This document shows, piece by piece, positions 46,614 to 58,520 of a stretch of 64,000 nt of DNA (position 1 is the stretch's first letter; each line of letters starts with the position of its first letter). The stretch lies in NCBI RefSeq assembly GCF_007655135.1, contig NC_045129.1:3596001-3660000 (forward strand). Reading direction: 5' to 3'. The notes beneath the pieces were generated by a model that did no database searches, was not told the DNA's origin, and saw only the letters and a program-made list of their open reading frames with translations. Origin of the DNA: Punica granatum. Its lineage: Eukaryota > Streptophyta > Magnoliopsida > Myrtales > Lythraceae. The position numbers were made by a program, and so were the translations under genes.

Positions 46614-47526
46614 TGAAGGCGAAGATAGATGGAATTATTGAACAAAAGTGAAACTGATTAAGCTATTCATACAAGCTTCACGTAAATCATGTTCGCTTTT
46701 CGATTAATCTATTTAGTATATACAATAACCAGCGTAAGCTTTGGATTGCGATTGAGTTCTCAAACTTGCTCAACTCAACCACGACATAGGGTATTTCTAA
46801 TTAATGCATCTCTCTTTGCTACTCTTTTTACTATTCCACCAACTATATAAAAGTATAAGTCCAAAGAATCATACGGTGTATATCTTGATGCTTAATCGAT
46901 TTTGCTGATCGAGATATCTTAGGTAATTCGCGAAGGACTTGATTCTCAACTATGAAACTTATCGTACCATATACATCCCCCTTCTTTCTATCTCCTTCTA
47001 GGCTTACGCACCTCGTTTGCTGATAGATATATCTAAAGTAGTGCTTAAAGAACCCTAACATAAATTCAGCTAATAATAGTCAGATGCTTCCATTGACTGT
47101 TTAATAGGATTAATAATACGGTGTCCTCATCGACTTTATTAACATATATGATCACACAGCCCTCAAGCATCCTCTTCCAAAGAATCACACTGTCCTGGTA
47201 ATTTTCATTTTCGCTTTTCGCTATTTGAAATCAAAGATCAATCATAATAGCAGGGGAAAGATACGCAACAGTAACTTAATTTCATGGCAATACCATACCT
47301 TATGCAGCACATATAATACATATATAATGCCACCCCGTGCGCCTTCTTGAGACGGCATCTTTCCTGTCAACGTAATTACCATACCTTATCTGAAGAGAGC
47401 GATAAGAATTGAAGTAAAGTGAATATCCTAATGCTATATCTAAATATGTTGATAACAAAAGCACTTTCTTTAATACATTCACATAGGTAATACCATGAAG
47501 CCAATTAATACCAGCACATATAATAC
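46614..47526. other. Downstream flank of P6 ending at a recombination junction
   Basis: Gene-free. It matches the flank after relic P8 (57097-58010). At about 47526 this flank jumps directly into intron 4-type sequence (TTGCACTTGCTTATTAATTAACC), which removed exons 1-4 and the promoter of P7. Confidence 0.6.
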
Positions 47527-47587
47527 ATTGCACTTGCTTATTAATTAACCCCCCTTAGATAACTCAGACATCGTCCTTTTGTTTCAG

Positions 47588-50500
47588 GTCGGATATAATT
47601 CTTCGCCGTGTACGAGATTTGACACATACTGGACTGTGAGTTTCTCAATCCATTCTATAGGGCTTGCTTCATTGCTCGCTTTCGAGTTTCTTTGGTACTC
47701 ATTTTCTTTTTCTCCTGTGAATGATTTACTACATCAGAGTGATGAATACAAATCAACAGGCTGCCACAACCAAAGATGCCCAGGATTCGTGCAAACGAAC
47801 AAGTACTATGCTCCTAGTAATGGTCTCAAACAAATACATTTTTAAATATTTTACATGTTTCAAATTAATATCTGTCTAAACCGTGAAAAAAGTGACAAAA
47901 AAAAGGTGATTAGTTAAATATACTCTAACATACATTGGTATATATATCCGTACAGGATTTATCCTACCATAAATATATCCACCTACAACGGGAAGCAGTT
48001 TGGAATAAATGTGCAAATTAGACAGATGAACAAATGTTCTTCTTCCCCCTAATCATATGCTTTTAATTTTTTATTGGCATGCACATTGGTATTCGAAAGC
48101 TTATCAAACTCCACTAATTCAGTTTAAGTCCGGTCGACCCATCAAGGGGTAAAACTCTCCCAGCAATGATTTTTTTCCATTCATATTACTCGAACCCGAG
48201 TCCTCATTTAAGAAGAACAAGTATCGAATCACCTGAATTAACACATGTTGGTACATATGCTTTTAAATTGTTGTTATATTATACATGCTATATTCCTTTA
48301 TTAGGTCATCTTAGGTCTACGTTGTGGATATAATTAATAAAACTGTCATAAGGGCAAATGTGAAGGTTATTTTATTTTATTTTATTTCCATTTTTTACTC
48401 TTTTAGTTTACATGGTCCCCTTGATTTCTATGGCAGTCTTAATATAACTATATGATATACATTAGTATACCGATACTAAAATGAAATAATTTCAAGATAC
48501 ATTGTAAATTGTATGTAAATAAATATAATAAAAATCCTATGATTGATATAATAGTTACACTATTCTTGAATATAATTAAATCAAAAATTTAAAGTTTTTA
48601 AAACTAAAATTTCTAAGATCCATATGAACAAATTAACAGAAAAGTTTGAGTGAAAATATAATGGAACAATGGTACACTTGAGTGATTGGGGCTGATATAA
48701 TATTATTAAATAACTTTTCATAAGATTTATATTGAAAACTGAAACAATATAATACGGTAGAATGTGAGTTTTTACATTTTTGTAATTAAGTTATTATACC
48801 TATAATAGTAAAATCACGCACATATTTTTCCTAAAAAATCATGTGAAATAATGGTTTTACTTAAAATATTATCAGTATTGAAAGAACAAAGATATTGTTT
48901 GTTTTCACTTCAAATCAAATATAAGTTAGACATGTGTCTCAAATGAAATATAATATACTTAACACGATGTAAATCTAAAAAACAAATACCATGATTTTAA
49001 ATTGAAGAATCTTATTCGAGTGAAATAATTTTAAGAGACAAAATGGGATTTACGTAATAAAGGACTCTAATAATGATGGGAAAAGGAAAGTGACTGAATT
49101 GAGATGAGAGGTAGAAGGAATGGATTGAATGCATAAAATATTAGTTTTCTAATTTGGCATATATTTCGTTTTAATTAATTGATTTTCTCCAATTATACGT
49201 CGGGTGGGGCTATTTCCACCCCATTTATGGCTAATTCACCCCTGTTATAATTCATACGACTAATATGAACTCTAGTTTATTTTAGTAATCTCCTAATCAG
49301 TATTGTAAGACTATCTAATTACTCTAATCTAATTGCTTCCCAAAAATAAGGATCAAAATTTTTCTTTTTATTTTCTAGACCTAGAGAGCAATCGCTTTCT
49401 CCTTATTCATAGTAATAAAATGTCAGCATACATATATTCAACTAAAAAGAAAAAAATAAGGGTAAATTAAAAAAAATCTAAATTTTGTAAAACGTCTTAG
49501 TTTTGTTCTAAATTTTACTTTATAACAAAAAAATCAAATGTTTTGATAATCGTCTCATATTTTCCCTCCATTACTATGCCGTTAAAATTTCCGTCTATTT
49601 GTCTATGTGGACTTTATGGGACCCACCAAATTTGCACAGCATTTGATCATCTTCTCTTTTCTTTACAAAAATAACCTAAACTTTCATAAAAATCACAGTT
49701 TTGTTCTAGATTTTGATTTGTAATTTTGAAAAAATATATGTCGGCACTCCGTTTTGGTCCACCGACTCTATGAGAGATCACTAATAACATTCATGACTAC
49801 AACCTGAAAATTATTACAAAAGAAGACCCAGCAAATCTCGAGTCACTATTCACAGTCGGGTCAGCCATGTCAACCGGACGGCCTCAGGAGCGATGCACAG
49901 AGGATCGCAGCCCAAGGAAAATTCGAAATCGACAACCTAGTATGATCATAAGGAGGAGGGGCAAAATCGTTATTTCTATCATCCATTGGTGGGAAGTAAC
50001 CCAGCTGACCTGGCTGTGAATAGTAACTCGGGACTTTACTGATATAAATTTTTAATATTTGAAAAATGTTTGATCTATTTTAAATCATATATTATAGGAA
50101 GTTAGTATTTTCAATACTATATTTTTGAACCATTCCAAATGATAAATAAACAGTTAAAAATTATTGTAAAAGCATATAGTACTGTATGGATAGAGTTTTA
50201 TTCCTGATATATGTATCATTATAGAATTTTAAATAGCATGCTTCCTTATGTTAATTTTTTTTCTTTGGTCTACTATATATGTGTGTTTCTCTTTTCAATT
50301 TCATCGCAAGCACAGTGGCATCCAATCTATCTTTATTTATCAAATATGAAGAGGTGATGCCCCTATTCATGCCATCCCGAAAGAGGAAAAAAAAAGATTA
50401 TATCAATATTTCTTGGTCCATTAATCTTGAAGCCTAGCACGAACGTGATAACTATTACTTTTTCTTTATATATTAGGATCTATCTACGCAGCACTGGTGG

Positions 50501-50866
50501 CTCCGAGTGAACAATATGGCCATAGGTTACTGGCCAAGCTCGATCTTCAACAGTCTACGTGGTGGTGCTGATGGCGTATATTGGGGTGGTGAAATTACTA
50601 ATAGCGAAAAAAATGGACAGCACACAAGGACTCAAATGAGGAGTGGCCATTTCCCTCGTGATGAGTACTATACAAAATCATCCTATATCAGAAGCCTTAC
50701 TTACATCCAAAATAATGGTCCACTGCAACCTGTGCCCAAGGCAGCCCTTGCGAGGTATGTCTCCCAACCTCAGTGCTATGACCTAGTGATGGGACCTTCG
50801 GGCCTGAATTTCGGAACTCATTTCTACTCTGGGGGTCCGGGTCTCTCCTCGCAATGCCCAAAATAG
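47588..50866 (+). pseudogene. P7: partial neprosin-family gene, exons 5-8
   Basis: Exon 5 47588-47635, exon 6 47738-47816, exon 7 about 47956-48025, exon 8 50477-50866. Exons 1-4 are missing. Exon 7 has TCA changed to TAA, a 2-bp insertion, and a lost donor (CAG|AT). Exon 5 has RFDTYWT for RFFTYWT. Exon 8 is fully open and keeps [14 protein letters not shown] and WGGE, but has TQMRSGHF in place of the conserved TQMGSGHF. Intron 7 carries the SINE-like repeat (48078-48260) and a 1.7-kb block of foreign AT-rich sequence (48359-50031). Confidence 0.88.
48359..50031. other. Foreign AT-rich block in intron 7 of P7, ending with an LTR-like fragment
   Basis: The intron matches its relatives up to GGGCAAAT (48358) and again from GACTTTACTGATATAAAT (50032). 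The block between has no counterpart in the other copies and no credible gene. Its last 290 bp begin TGTCGGCACTCCGTTTTGG at 49739, matching the 5' ends of elements A and C (TGTCNGCACCCAATTTTGG). It is therefore probably a 5' fragment of that same LTR family. Confidence 0.5.
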
Positions 50867-51468
50867 CTAGGGAAGGCATAAATAGGTGGAACTATTGAAC
50901 AAAAGTGACATTGATTAAGCTATTCATACAAGCGTCATGTAACTGTCTTTTCTTTATACTTTCCCCGGTTCCCTTGCTACTTCATGTTCTAGCCATTCAA
51001 TATATATTCCCCACCCCCCTCCCCAAATAAATAGTTTTGCAGGATTGGAGTTTTCGGTTTAGGAACAAATGGTAAACAATAATGGAAACTTATAGATCAA
51101 GCTCAATGAAACAACAACTAGGGTAAGCTTTGCATTGCGATTGAGTCTCAGACTTGCTCAACTCAACCACGACACACCCATGTCTATGATAATTATAACA
51201 AAATCCATTGTGTGTTTAAAAAGGATATAACGCAATAGCGCACTTCCTCACTTGATAATTAAGAAGTTTCATGTTCGATACTTAGTAAGACTACTCGTAT
51301 CTTTTTATTAGATATTATGATTTTTGTTTCATTGTACCATATTAAGGCGCTTCTCTTATAGCCGAAAGAGGAAATTAACTTTGTGCACTTACTCTCCATG
51401 GCAACCATAGGGTATTGACCGAACAAAAAAACATAGGGTATTTCTTATTAATGCGCCTCTCTTTTTTA

Positions 51469-51700
51469 GGTGGTGTTTGGTTTCATAGTAGGATTTTAAA
51501 ATCAGATTTTGATTTTGATTTTGAGTGGTATGAATGGGACCCACTCTTTGACTTTGTATGAGTTATGTTGTTTTGTTGTAGGAAAAAGTGATAAAAATGG
51601 GACCCACTCTTTGACTTTGTATGAGTTATTTTGTTTTGTAGTGGGTAGAATTAAGTTAGAATTGTGATTCTAAAATACAATTGCGAAACCAAACAGGCCC
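51469..51700. mobile_element. MITE (232 bp) with GTTTGGTTTC ends
   Basis: Starts GGTGGTGTTTGGTTTC and ends GAAACCAAACAGGCCC, an inverted repeat of about 15 bp. Related flanks without it are seen near 63833-63850 and 57325-57345 (CTCTTTTTACTATTCC). It has an internal tandem duplication of GGGACCCACTCTTTGACTTT about 58 bp apart. The target duplication is hard to define because the site is itself T-rich and repetitive. Confidence 0.65.
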
Positions 51701-52437
51701 ACTCTTTTTACTATTCCACCAGCTATATAAAATTATAAGTACAAAATGTCATACAGTGTATATCTTGATGCTTAATCGATTTTGCTGATCGAGACATCTA
51801 AGGTAATTCGCATAGGACTTGAGTATGGCTTGTCATAAAGATTAGACTGACCGTGCTTTCGTTGATGGCCTTGCTTGATGCAATATGGCTCAGCATTTCA
51901 CTGAGCCAGACGGAATTGTGAAGACGATCAGAGATACACAGGAGTAGAATTGCAGGAAATGTGTAATTTAACAAGGAAAATGGAAATATAAATTATTTCC
52001 ATTTACGATAAGCTTTATCTAAGATGCTTAATATGCTTATATTAACCTTTTGACAAGATGAAAAATTTGGCGTTCTGATCGACTGAATTAAGCAAACAAC
52101 CAGCTCTCAAGCATCCTGTCCTCAAGAATCACACTATTCAGGTTTTCTTATTTCGCCCTTTCACCTTTTCCATTTAATTTCACGGTTTTTGTCACAATAG
52201 TTTGTACTTGTCTCTCCCTCATCCAAGTGACCCAATCAAATCGTCACCCTTGTCCACACGCGGCCAACATGTAATCGGATAATGAGCACAACCCGACCCT
52301 CATTAATTGGATTAAAATCAAATCAGTAGACTGGTCTTTTGCAACTTCAGTTCTTTCATCCATTCATTTTGCCCTTTTCAATTTCAATCACTATGTACGA
52401 TCATCATCTAACAATTGATAGAGAAAAAGAGATATAT

Positions 52438-52632
52438 ATGTATATATTTTTTTATGTATACCTGGTATTCAAAAGCCTAATGGATTCTGACTAATCCAGT
52501 TCGAGCTGAACCGGGTCATTAAGGGGTAAAACTCTCATACCATAGATTTTTTTCATTCACAAGATTCGAATTCAACACTTTACTAAAAGAGAATAAGTAC
52601 TGAATCGATTGGACCAACAATGTTGGTATAAG
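52438..52632 (-). mobile_element. tRNA-derived SINE, same family as the intron 7 repeat
   Basis: Flanked by direct repeats AAGAGATATAT (52427-52437 and 52633-52643). On the minus strand the head reads ACCAACATTGTTGGTCC..GATTCAGT, then a B-box-like GAATTCGAATCTTG (close to GGTTCGAATCC), then the shared body (GGGTTTTACC-type, GAACTGGATTAGTCAGAATCC) and an A-rich tail. This independent insertion shows that the intron 7 sequence of the neprosin genes is a transposed family. Confidence 0.7.
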
Positions 52633-53176
52633 AAGAGATATATTAATAACAAACTAATTCTCAAGACACGCCATTGAACCTTAATTAAAATTTCTTTTTC
52701 TATAGTTATTTTCTCATATTGTAATCAATACTGGCGGTGATTATAGTTTGCAAATTTATGTTACATAGTAATTAGTTTATTATTGATGGAGGGCATGTGT
52801 TTAGCATATACTTTCAGTTAACATCTTGTAAATTATCGAAGTACTGCCATAGCATATTGCTTTCATACAAATGGGGGCTTCTTATTGTAAGAATATAGAG
52901 AGTTCAGTATCCTATTAATTCGCGAACGAAAAATGAGAGTAAATATCTATATAGCCTGAGGATGCCTGAAGTTTCTTGCAATAATGAACACACACCTGCA
53001 CGATTGATAGAGCATATGAAGGTCATGTCCATGAGCCCATTGTCATAGACATAGATATCAAGCATCGTGGACTAGTAGGATTTCAGGATGTCGAGCCTCT
53101 TAACTATATTTGTAGGCCAACGGGCCGCCAAGATGCGGCCCATTAGCAACATGGTGACCTTTACCTGCCACTAGCC

Positions 53177-53177
<1 letters not shown>

Positions 53178-53213
<36 letters not shown>

Positions 53214-53530
53214 GGTCAGAGGCGACCGGCATAGCAATTCTCACAATGCGTAATCATATGGGTCCTAACCCAATCACAAAATGTTCAATTTAAGTCATAA
53301 CTACACCAGGACCCAAAGGCGCGTGCTTTTCATTGTGACTCTAATGAGGTATCAGAGGAGCACCGCCCATCCACAACTCTATAGTGGAGATAATACTACC
53401 GCAAATGAGTTCGACAATAAATAGGGAGACCTTCCTCCCCTTTTTTGCTCCCAAATCTCCAAGGAGACTTGAATCCCCGACCTAGTGCTTGGAATACTAG
53501 CATGTTACCAACTAAGTTACACCTCATTGA
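53178..53530 (-). mobile_element. tRNA-derived SINE with (TA)n tail and 18-bp target duplication
   Basis: On the minus strand the head contains GTAACTTAGTTGGTAAC (A box) and GGTCGGGGATTCAAGTCTCC (B box), spaced as in a tRNA. A body of about 240 bp follows, ending in (TA)n at 53179-53209. Flanks: TTTACCTGCCACTAGCCT (53160-53177) and TTTACCTACCACTAGCCT (53531-53548), an 18-bp duplication with one mismatch. It is distinct from the 52438-52632 family. Confidence 0.8.
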
Positions 53531-55974
53531 TTTACCTACCACTAGCCTACTAGTGTGGGGTAATCAACAGTCAAGATCTTGAAAGGGAACAACCCCTAAT
53601 CCCTCGAAAACACAGAACCAAACAACATATCACACTATAAAAAAAGAGGAAAAAAAACTAGTTGTCCTACAATTGGCAAATTATACTCTTAAGTCTGCGA
53701 ACTTTATATATAACTCAGGAGTTCGAAAGTCATTAAAAGCATCTCATGACTATGATTAAGATTTCAAAACAAAGTTTAATTTTGGCCAATAGATTGAGGT
53801 CACCTTACGATTTTATCCAGAAAAGAAAAAAGCCAAATTGGTGATTAGGAGCTGGTCAATCTAAGCTACATTTGGGGCATGACGAACCCGGAAAACAATA
53901 ATTCCAAAGGACTATTGTGTATAATTATTTTCCATTTTGCAGTATTACTATTTTTGGCCGCCTATTATCATTACATTAGGAAAGTATGCTCCCACTTACA
54001 TTACGGGCAATAGTACTATATTATTCCATGCACTTTGAGAGGTCAATTCTAGAGTAAGTTTTCAGAATTATTCTTTTTCTTTGTTCGTGAAATTCTTTCG
54101 TGATCTTATCTCACTATATGGAGTAACATCAATCAAATTATAACAAATGAGAAAATGAGTTTTAATTTTCCGTTAATTAGCATAATTACTATGATTTTTT
54201 ATTATAATTACAAAAGGGATTCATGAATTTAATACAATGAAATAATGATATTAATAACTAATAATGACACGTGTAAACTTACAATAAGAATCGAACTTGA
54301 AATTCGAAATCCGAAACTCAAAATCTTTTGGTTACCGGGCAAAGAATACACTTCTACACTAAATCCATTTTTTTCAATTAACATAATTGTTCTTAATTAT
54401 ATATTTAAGATTTTCTTCCTTTTCTTCGTGCATGATAGAAGAAATAAAAAATACAAAAGAAATTTTCATTATTTAAGGGAAAAAAAGAAAAAGGCAAAGG
54501 AAAAAGCACACAAACTTGTGCTTCATAGGCCGACATACCAGAGGAAAACCCGGTCACTGCCTGCCCAATGTCTTTTTCCATTTCTTTCTGTCTTCTGAGT
54601 CCATATCCACTTCTCCTACTGCACCCACCAACCAAAATCCGCCACGCATCCAAAAGGGCCCCACCTGTGTCTGATCCCAAATTTCTGAAGTGGGCAAGGC
54701 GGCAAAGAGTGATGCCTGTAGATACGTAACAACAACCAGTTCTCTTCTCCCATTGGAATTAAGGAAAATTATTTGGTCCAGGCGGGATTGTCCGAGGAGA
54801 GTTCAAATGGAGTGTACGTGCAACATAATGGGCTAGAGCCAAAATGCAGTGGATTGTGTTGCACTTTGCAGTCGATTATGCTCATTTAAAAAATCCAGAC
54901 AGTCTCGTTCGGAACCGAATAACTTTCCTTGAAATTAATTGTTAATTATAATTACACCATCATCGTACATGTATTGTCAGTTACATTACCTTTTTCACTT
55001 AACTAATCGTCGTATTGCATTTAGGATCTCCATGGAAAGGCCGGACAATTCATTTACAATAATATGATGTGTCGAGAGTGAAAAGTGAGAAATAATCACG
55101 TAATGGGTAATTAAGAATATGACCTTTATTAAGCAAATCGAGCCAAAGTGATACGCTATGTAATCCGTAAGAGAGGTGCTATTTTCCCAAATTCGAAACC
55201 TCCGAATGAGACAGTGAGGTACATGCGTAAATAATTACGACACCTGGGCACTTTTCTATCGTGCCTTATTCGCAGGATTCAGAGGACACCCTTCTCGGAG
55301 AAAAATAAAAAAGCATTTTCAAATCCGTAAAAACCCGTACTTCATTAAGCAAAATCTGAGATGAAGTAGGGAGAGAGTTCTAGCCCACTGAGGGACCCAT
55401 GTTTTTGGCTACCTGTTTGGTCATTGGTGGTCTTTGCAATGTTGTTTTTCTCCCCCTTTTTCCTTCCCTTTTTTTTATATATATTCCTTTGGTGTTTTTT
55501 TCATTATTAATTGATCGAGTGTGGATTTCCCAAGGCAACCCACTTCTCAAGCCGAATCTATGTCTGTATCTATATTTCCCCAAAAGCACATCCATCCCAA
55601 CCTTTCCCCCAACCTTTCACCACTTTCGGATTCTGGGCCATTTTTCTTGATTAGTTAATTATACTCTGTCTGCTCCGTGGAAGTGATAGTTTTCTGGTTC
55701 AGGAGATTCAGTTTCTTTATAGGGAAGATCCAGTTTCTTGATTGAGAACTTCAGTCTCTCGATGCAAAAGATCAGATTTTCAAGCTTCGGGGTGAATGGG
55801 GTTCGGATTTGGAATCATGGGTCTAAAACATTCTCTTGAGATGTATATACATATTAGAACTTGCTAGATTTATTATATATATTTGAGAGTTTATGGAAAA
55901 CAGGTTTTTATATGAATAGTTTATGTGATAATGGATATTAAGAAAATTTAGGGAAAATTTTGGATCGTGACAAA

Positions 55975-57096
55975 TTAACACATGTTGGTACACATGCTTC
56001 TAAATTGTTGTAATATTATACATGCTATCTTCCTTGCTCAGGTCGTCTTAGGTCTGCGTTGTGGATATAATTAACAAAAATGCCATAAGGGCAAATTTTA
56101 TGATAACGTTTGCTCTCAAAACCACATCAGCTTAGCTATGCAAATATAATACTGAGAAAAATATATCAAATTTTTCGGTTGGACTTAACTGGTACAAATT
56201 TTGAAAGTTGAAATATTTTTTACCTATTTTAAATCATGCATTATAGGAAGTTATTATATTCAATAATATATTTTTTAACCATTTCAAATGATAAATAAAC
56301 AGTTAAAAATTATTGTAAAAGCATATATGATACTGTATGGATATATTTTCATTTCCATTATATATATGTTATAGAATTTTAAATATCATACTTCGTTATT
56401 ATAATTTTTTCCCCCTTCGGTGTAGTATATGTGTGTGTTTCTCTTTTCAATTTCATCACATGCATAGTGGCATCCAATCTATCTTTATTTATCAAATATG
56501 ATGGGGTGATGCTCCTACTCGTTTTGTAAAAGTTCTCACTTAGATCTATACAGATTTGAGCCCATCTGCAATCCAAAAGTTTAAGCTGATAGATTGCTGG
56601 ACCCAAATCTCATATAAGCTTGTGGTTTCTTTCTCAATTTTTCCATGTGGGACAACATATCTCAACACCCGTATTCACGTGGCAACGTGTGATCCAACAC
56701 GTGCCACATGTCCTTAAATACCCGCCCTTAATAACTGACCACGAGCCGGACATTCTCTTCCGTACTCGAATAAAGGGAGACAAATACCAAATTAGCCTCG
56801 AATTCCACACTCAGGCCTAACTAGAGGTACACCTTTTTAGCTACCTCAAAATTTGATCTGACCACTCTTGGGCCCGATTAACATGAGTCACACTCATGAT
56901 CGCCTCAAAACAGAATCTGGCATGGTGTGATCAAGGAATCCGATGCAACCCGATGCAACTCGTGCCCAAGGAGGCCCTTGTGTCGTATGTCACAAAACGT
57001 CAGTGCTACGACCTAGTGTTGGGACCCTCAAACTTGAATTTCGGAACCCATTTTTATTTCGGAGGTCCCGGCCTCTCAGCGTAATGCCCAAAATAG
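55975..57096 (+). pseudogene. P8: relic of a neprosin-family gene (intron 7 and 3' part of exon 8)
   Basis: Intron 7-type sequence begins abruptly near 55975 and runs to 56518. A foreign piece of about 420 bp follows, and then only the last third of exon 8 from about 56941 (VPKEALVSYVTKRQCYDL..GGPGL). The final CAA codon is TAA (57082-57084). At its start CGATGCAAC is repeated in tandem. The closest relative is P6, whose downstream flank it also shares. No signal peptide, activation peptide or WGGE remains. Confidence 0.85.
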
Positions 57097-58520
57097 TGAA
57101 GGCGTAGATAGATGGAATTACTGAACAAAAGTGAAACTTATTAAGCTATTCATACAAGCTTCATATACATCATGTTCGCTTTTCGATTAATCTATTCAGT
57201 ATATACAATAACCAGCATAAGCTTTGGATTGCGATTGAGTTCTTAAACTTGCTGAACTCAACCGCGACATAATGTATTTTTATTTTATTCTATTTTTTAA
57301 AAAAGGGTATTTCTAATTAATGCATCTCTCTTTGCTACTCTTTTTACTATTCCGCCAACTATATAAAAGTATAAGTCCAAAGAATCATACAGTGTATATC
57401 TTGATGCTTAATCGATTTTGCTGATCGGGGATATCTTAGGTAATTCACGAAGGACTTGACTCTCAACTATGAAACTTATCGCACCATATACATCCCCCAT
57501 CTTTCTATCTCCTTCTAGGCTTACACGCCTCGTTTGCTGATAAATATAACTGAAGTAGTTCTTAAAGGACCCCTAACATAAATTCGGCTAATGATAGTTA
57601 GATGCTTCTATTGACTGTTTAACATGATTAATAATACGGTGTCCTCATTGACTTTATTAACATATATGATCAACCAGCTCTCAAGCATCATCTTCTAAAG
57701 AATCACACTGTGCTGGTCATTTTTCATTTTCGCTTTTCGCTATTTGAAATCAAAGATCAATCATAATAGCAGGGGAAAGATATGTGACAGTAACTTAATT
57801 TCATGGCATCAACATACCTTCTGCAGCACATATAACACATATATAATGCCACGTTTCCACCTGGTGCGCCTTCTTTATACGGAATCCTTCTTGTCAACGT
57901 AATTACCATGCCTTATTTGAAGAGAGCACTAAGAATCGAAATAAAGAGAACATCCAAATGCTATATCTAAATACATTCAAAGAGGTAATGCCATGAAGCC
58001 AATTATACAAAAGCAAGCAGCACGATTCCAAAACAAACAACTGTGATGATCGGCTTCTTCCGCGAACACCAAGCGCGAAGATGAACTCGTTAACAAAGAT
58101 CAAGTCGACATGCAATTAACTGTGGGTCCACCATGTGAGCGGGCCCGAGAAGTTTGTGTCCTCGACAATTACTCTTGTTATGTATGAGCGTTCCAAAATC
58201 CTGGTGGGCTCCCCAGACAAGGGTCCAAAAAGAGAGTAAACGGAGGCCCAGAAATACAAAAGCCCAATCCGGAAGAAGCCCAACATAAAAACAAGGGTGA
58301 AATATCATTCTTCCTCCCCCAAATTTTTCGCCTCAATAACTATCACTTCCCAAACTTTCGGTAGTAAAATATCACAGCCTAAATTAACATGAATGCACTT
58401 GTTACGCCCCAGTCAATCAATAAGCAGTATAAGAATACCTTGATAATAGAACCAAAATTCCCCTTATTTGCTTTCTGTTTTGTTTAAAATTAATATAAAC
58501 GTATATACTTACATATTTAT
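57097..58520. other. Downstream flank of P8
   Basis: Gene-free array flank, parallel to 46614-47500 and, further on, to 7044-7720. The open frames on the minus strand near 57903-58308 are repeat-derived. Confidence 0.5.

Larger units (their letters stand above)
50867..55974. other. Gene-free region between P7 and relic P8
   Basis: The first kilobase is downstream flank shared with P9 (63173-64000). A diverged array-flank piece is seen near 52035-52150. Then unique AT-rich DNA with a MITE (51469-51700) and two SINEs (52438-52632, 53178-53530). Open frames near 54245-54598 and 55399-55650 are low-complexity and show no recognisable domain, so I do not call a gene. Confidence 0.55.

Noticed and set aside
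50697..50879. Minus-strand open frame over exon 8 (also 62994-63185)
   Set aside because: Antisense shadow of the conserved exon; its reading simply mirrors exon 8.
54245..54598. Possible small gene of 117 codons, and 55399-55650
   Set aside because: AT-rich, Lys/Phe-rich translation with no recognisable domain, promoter or paralog; not supportable.
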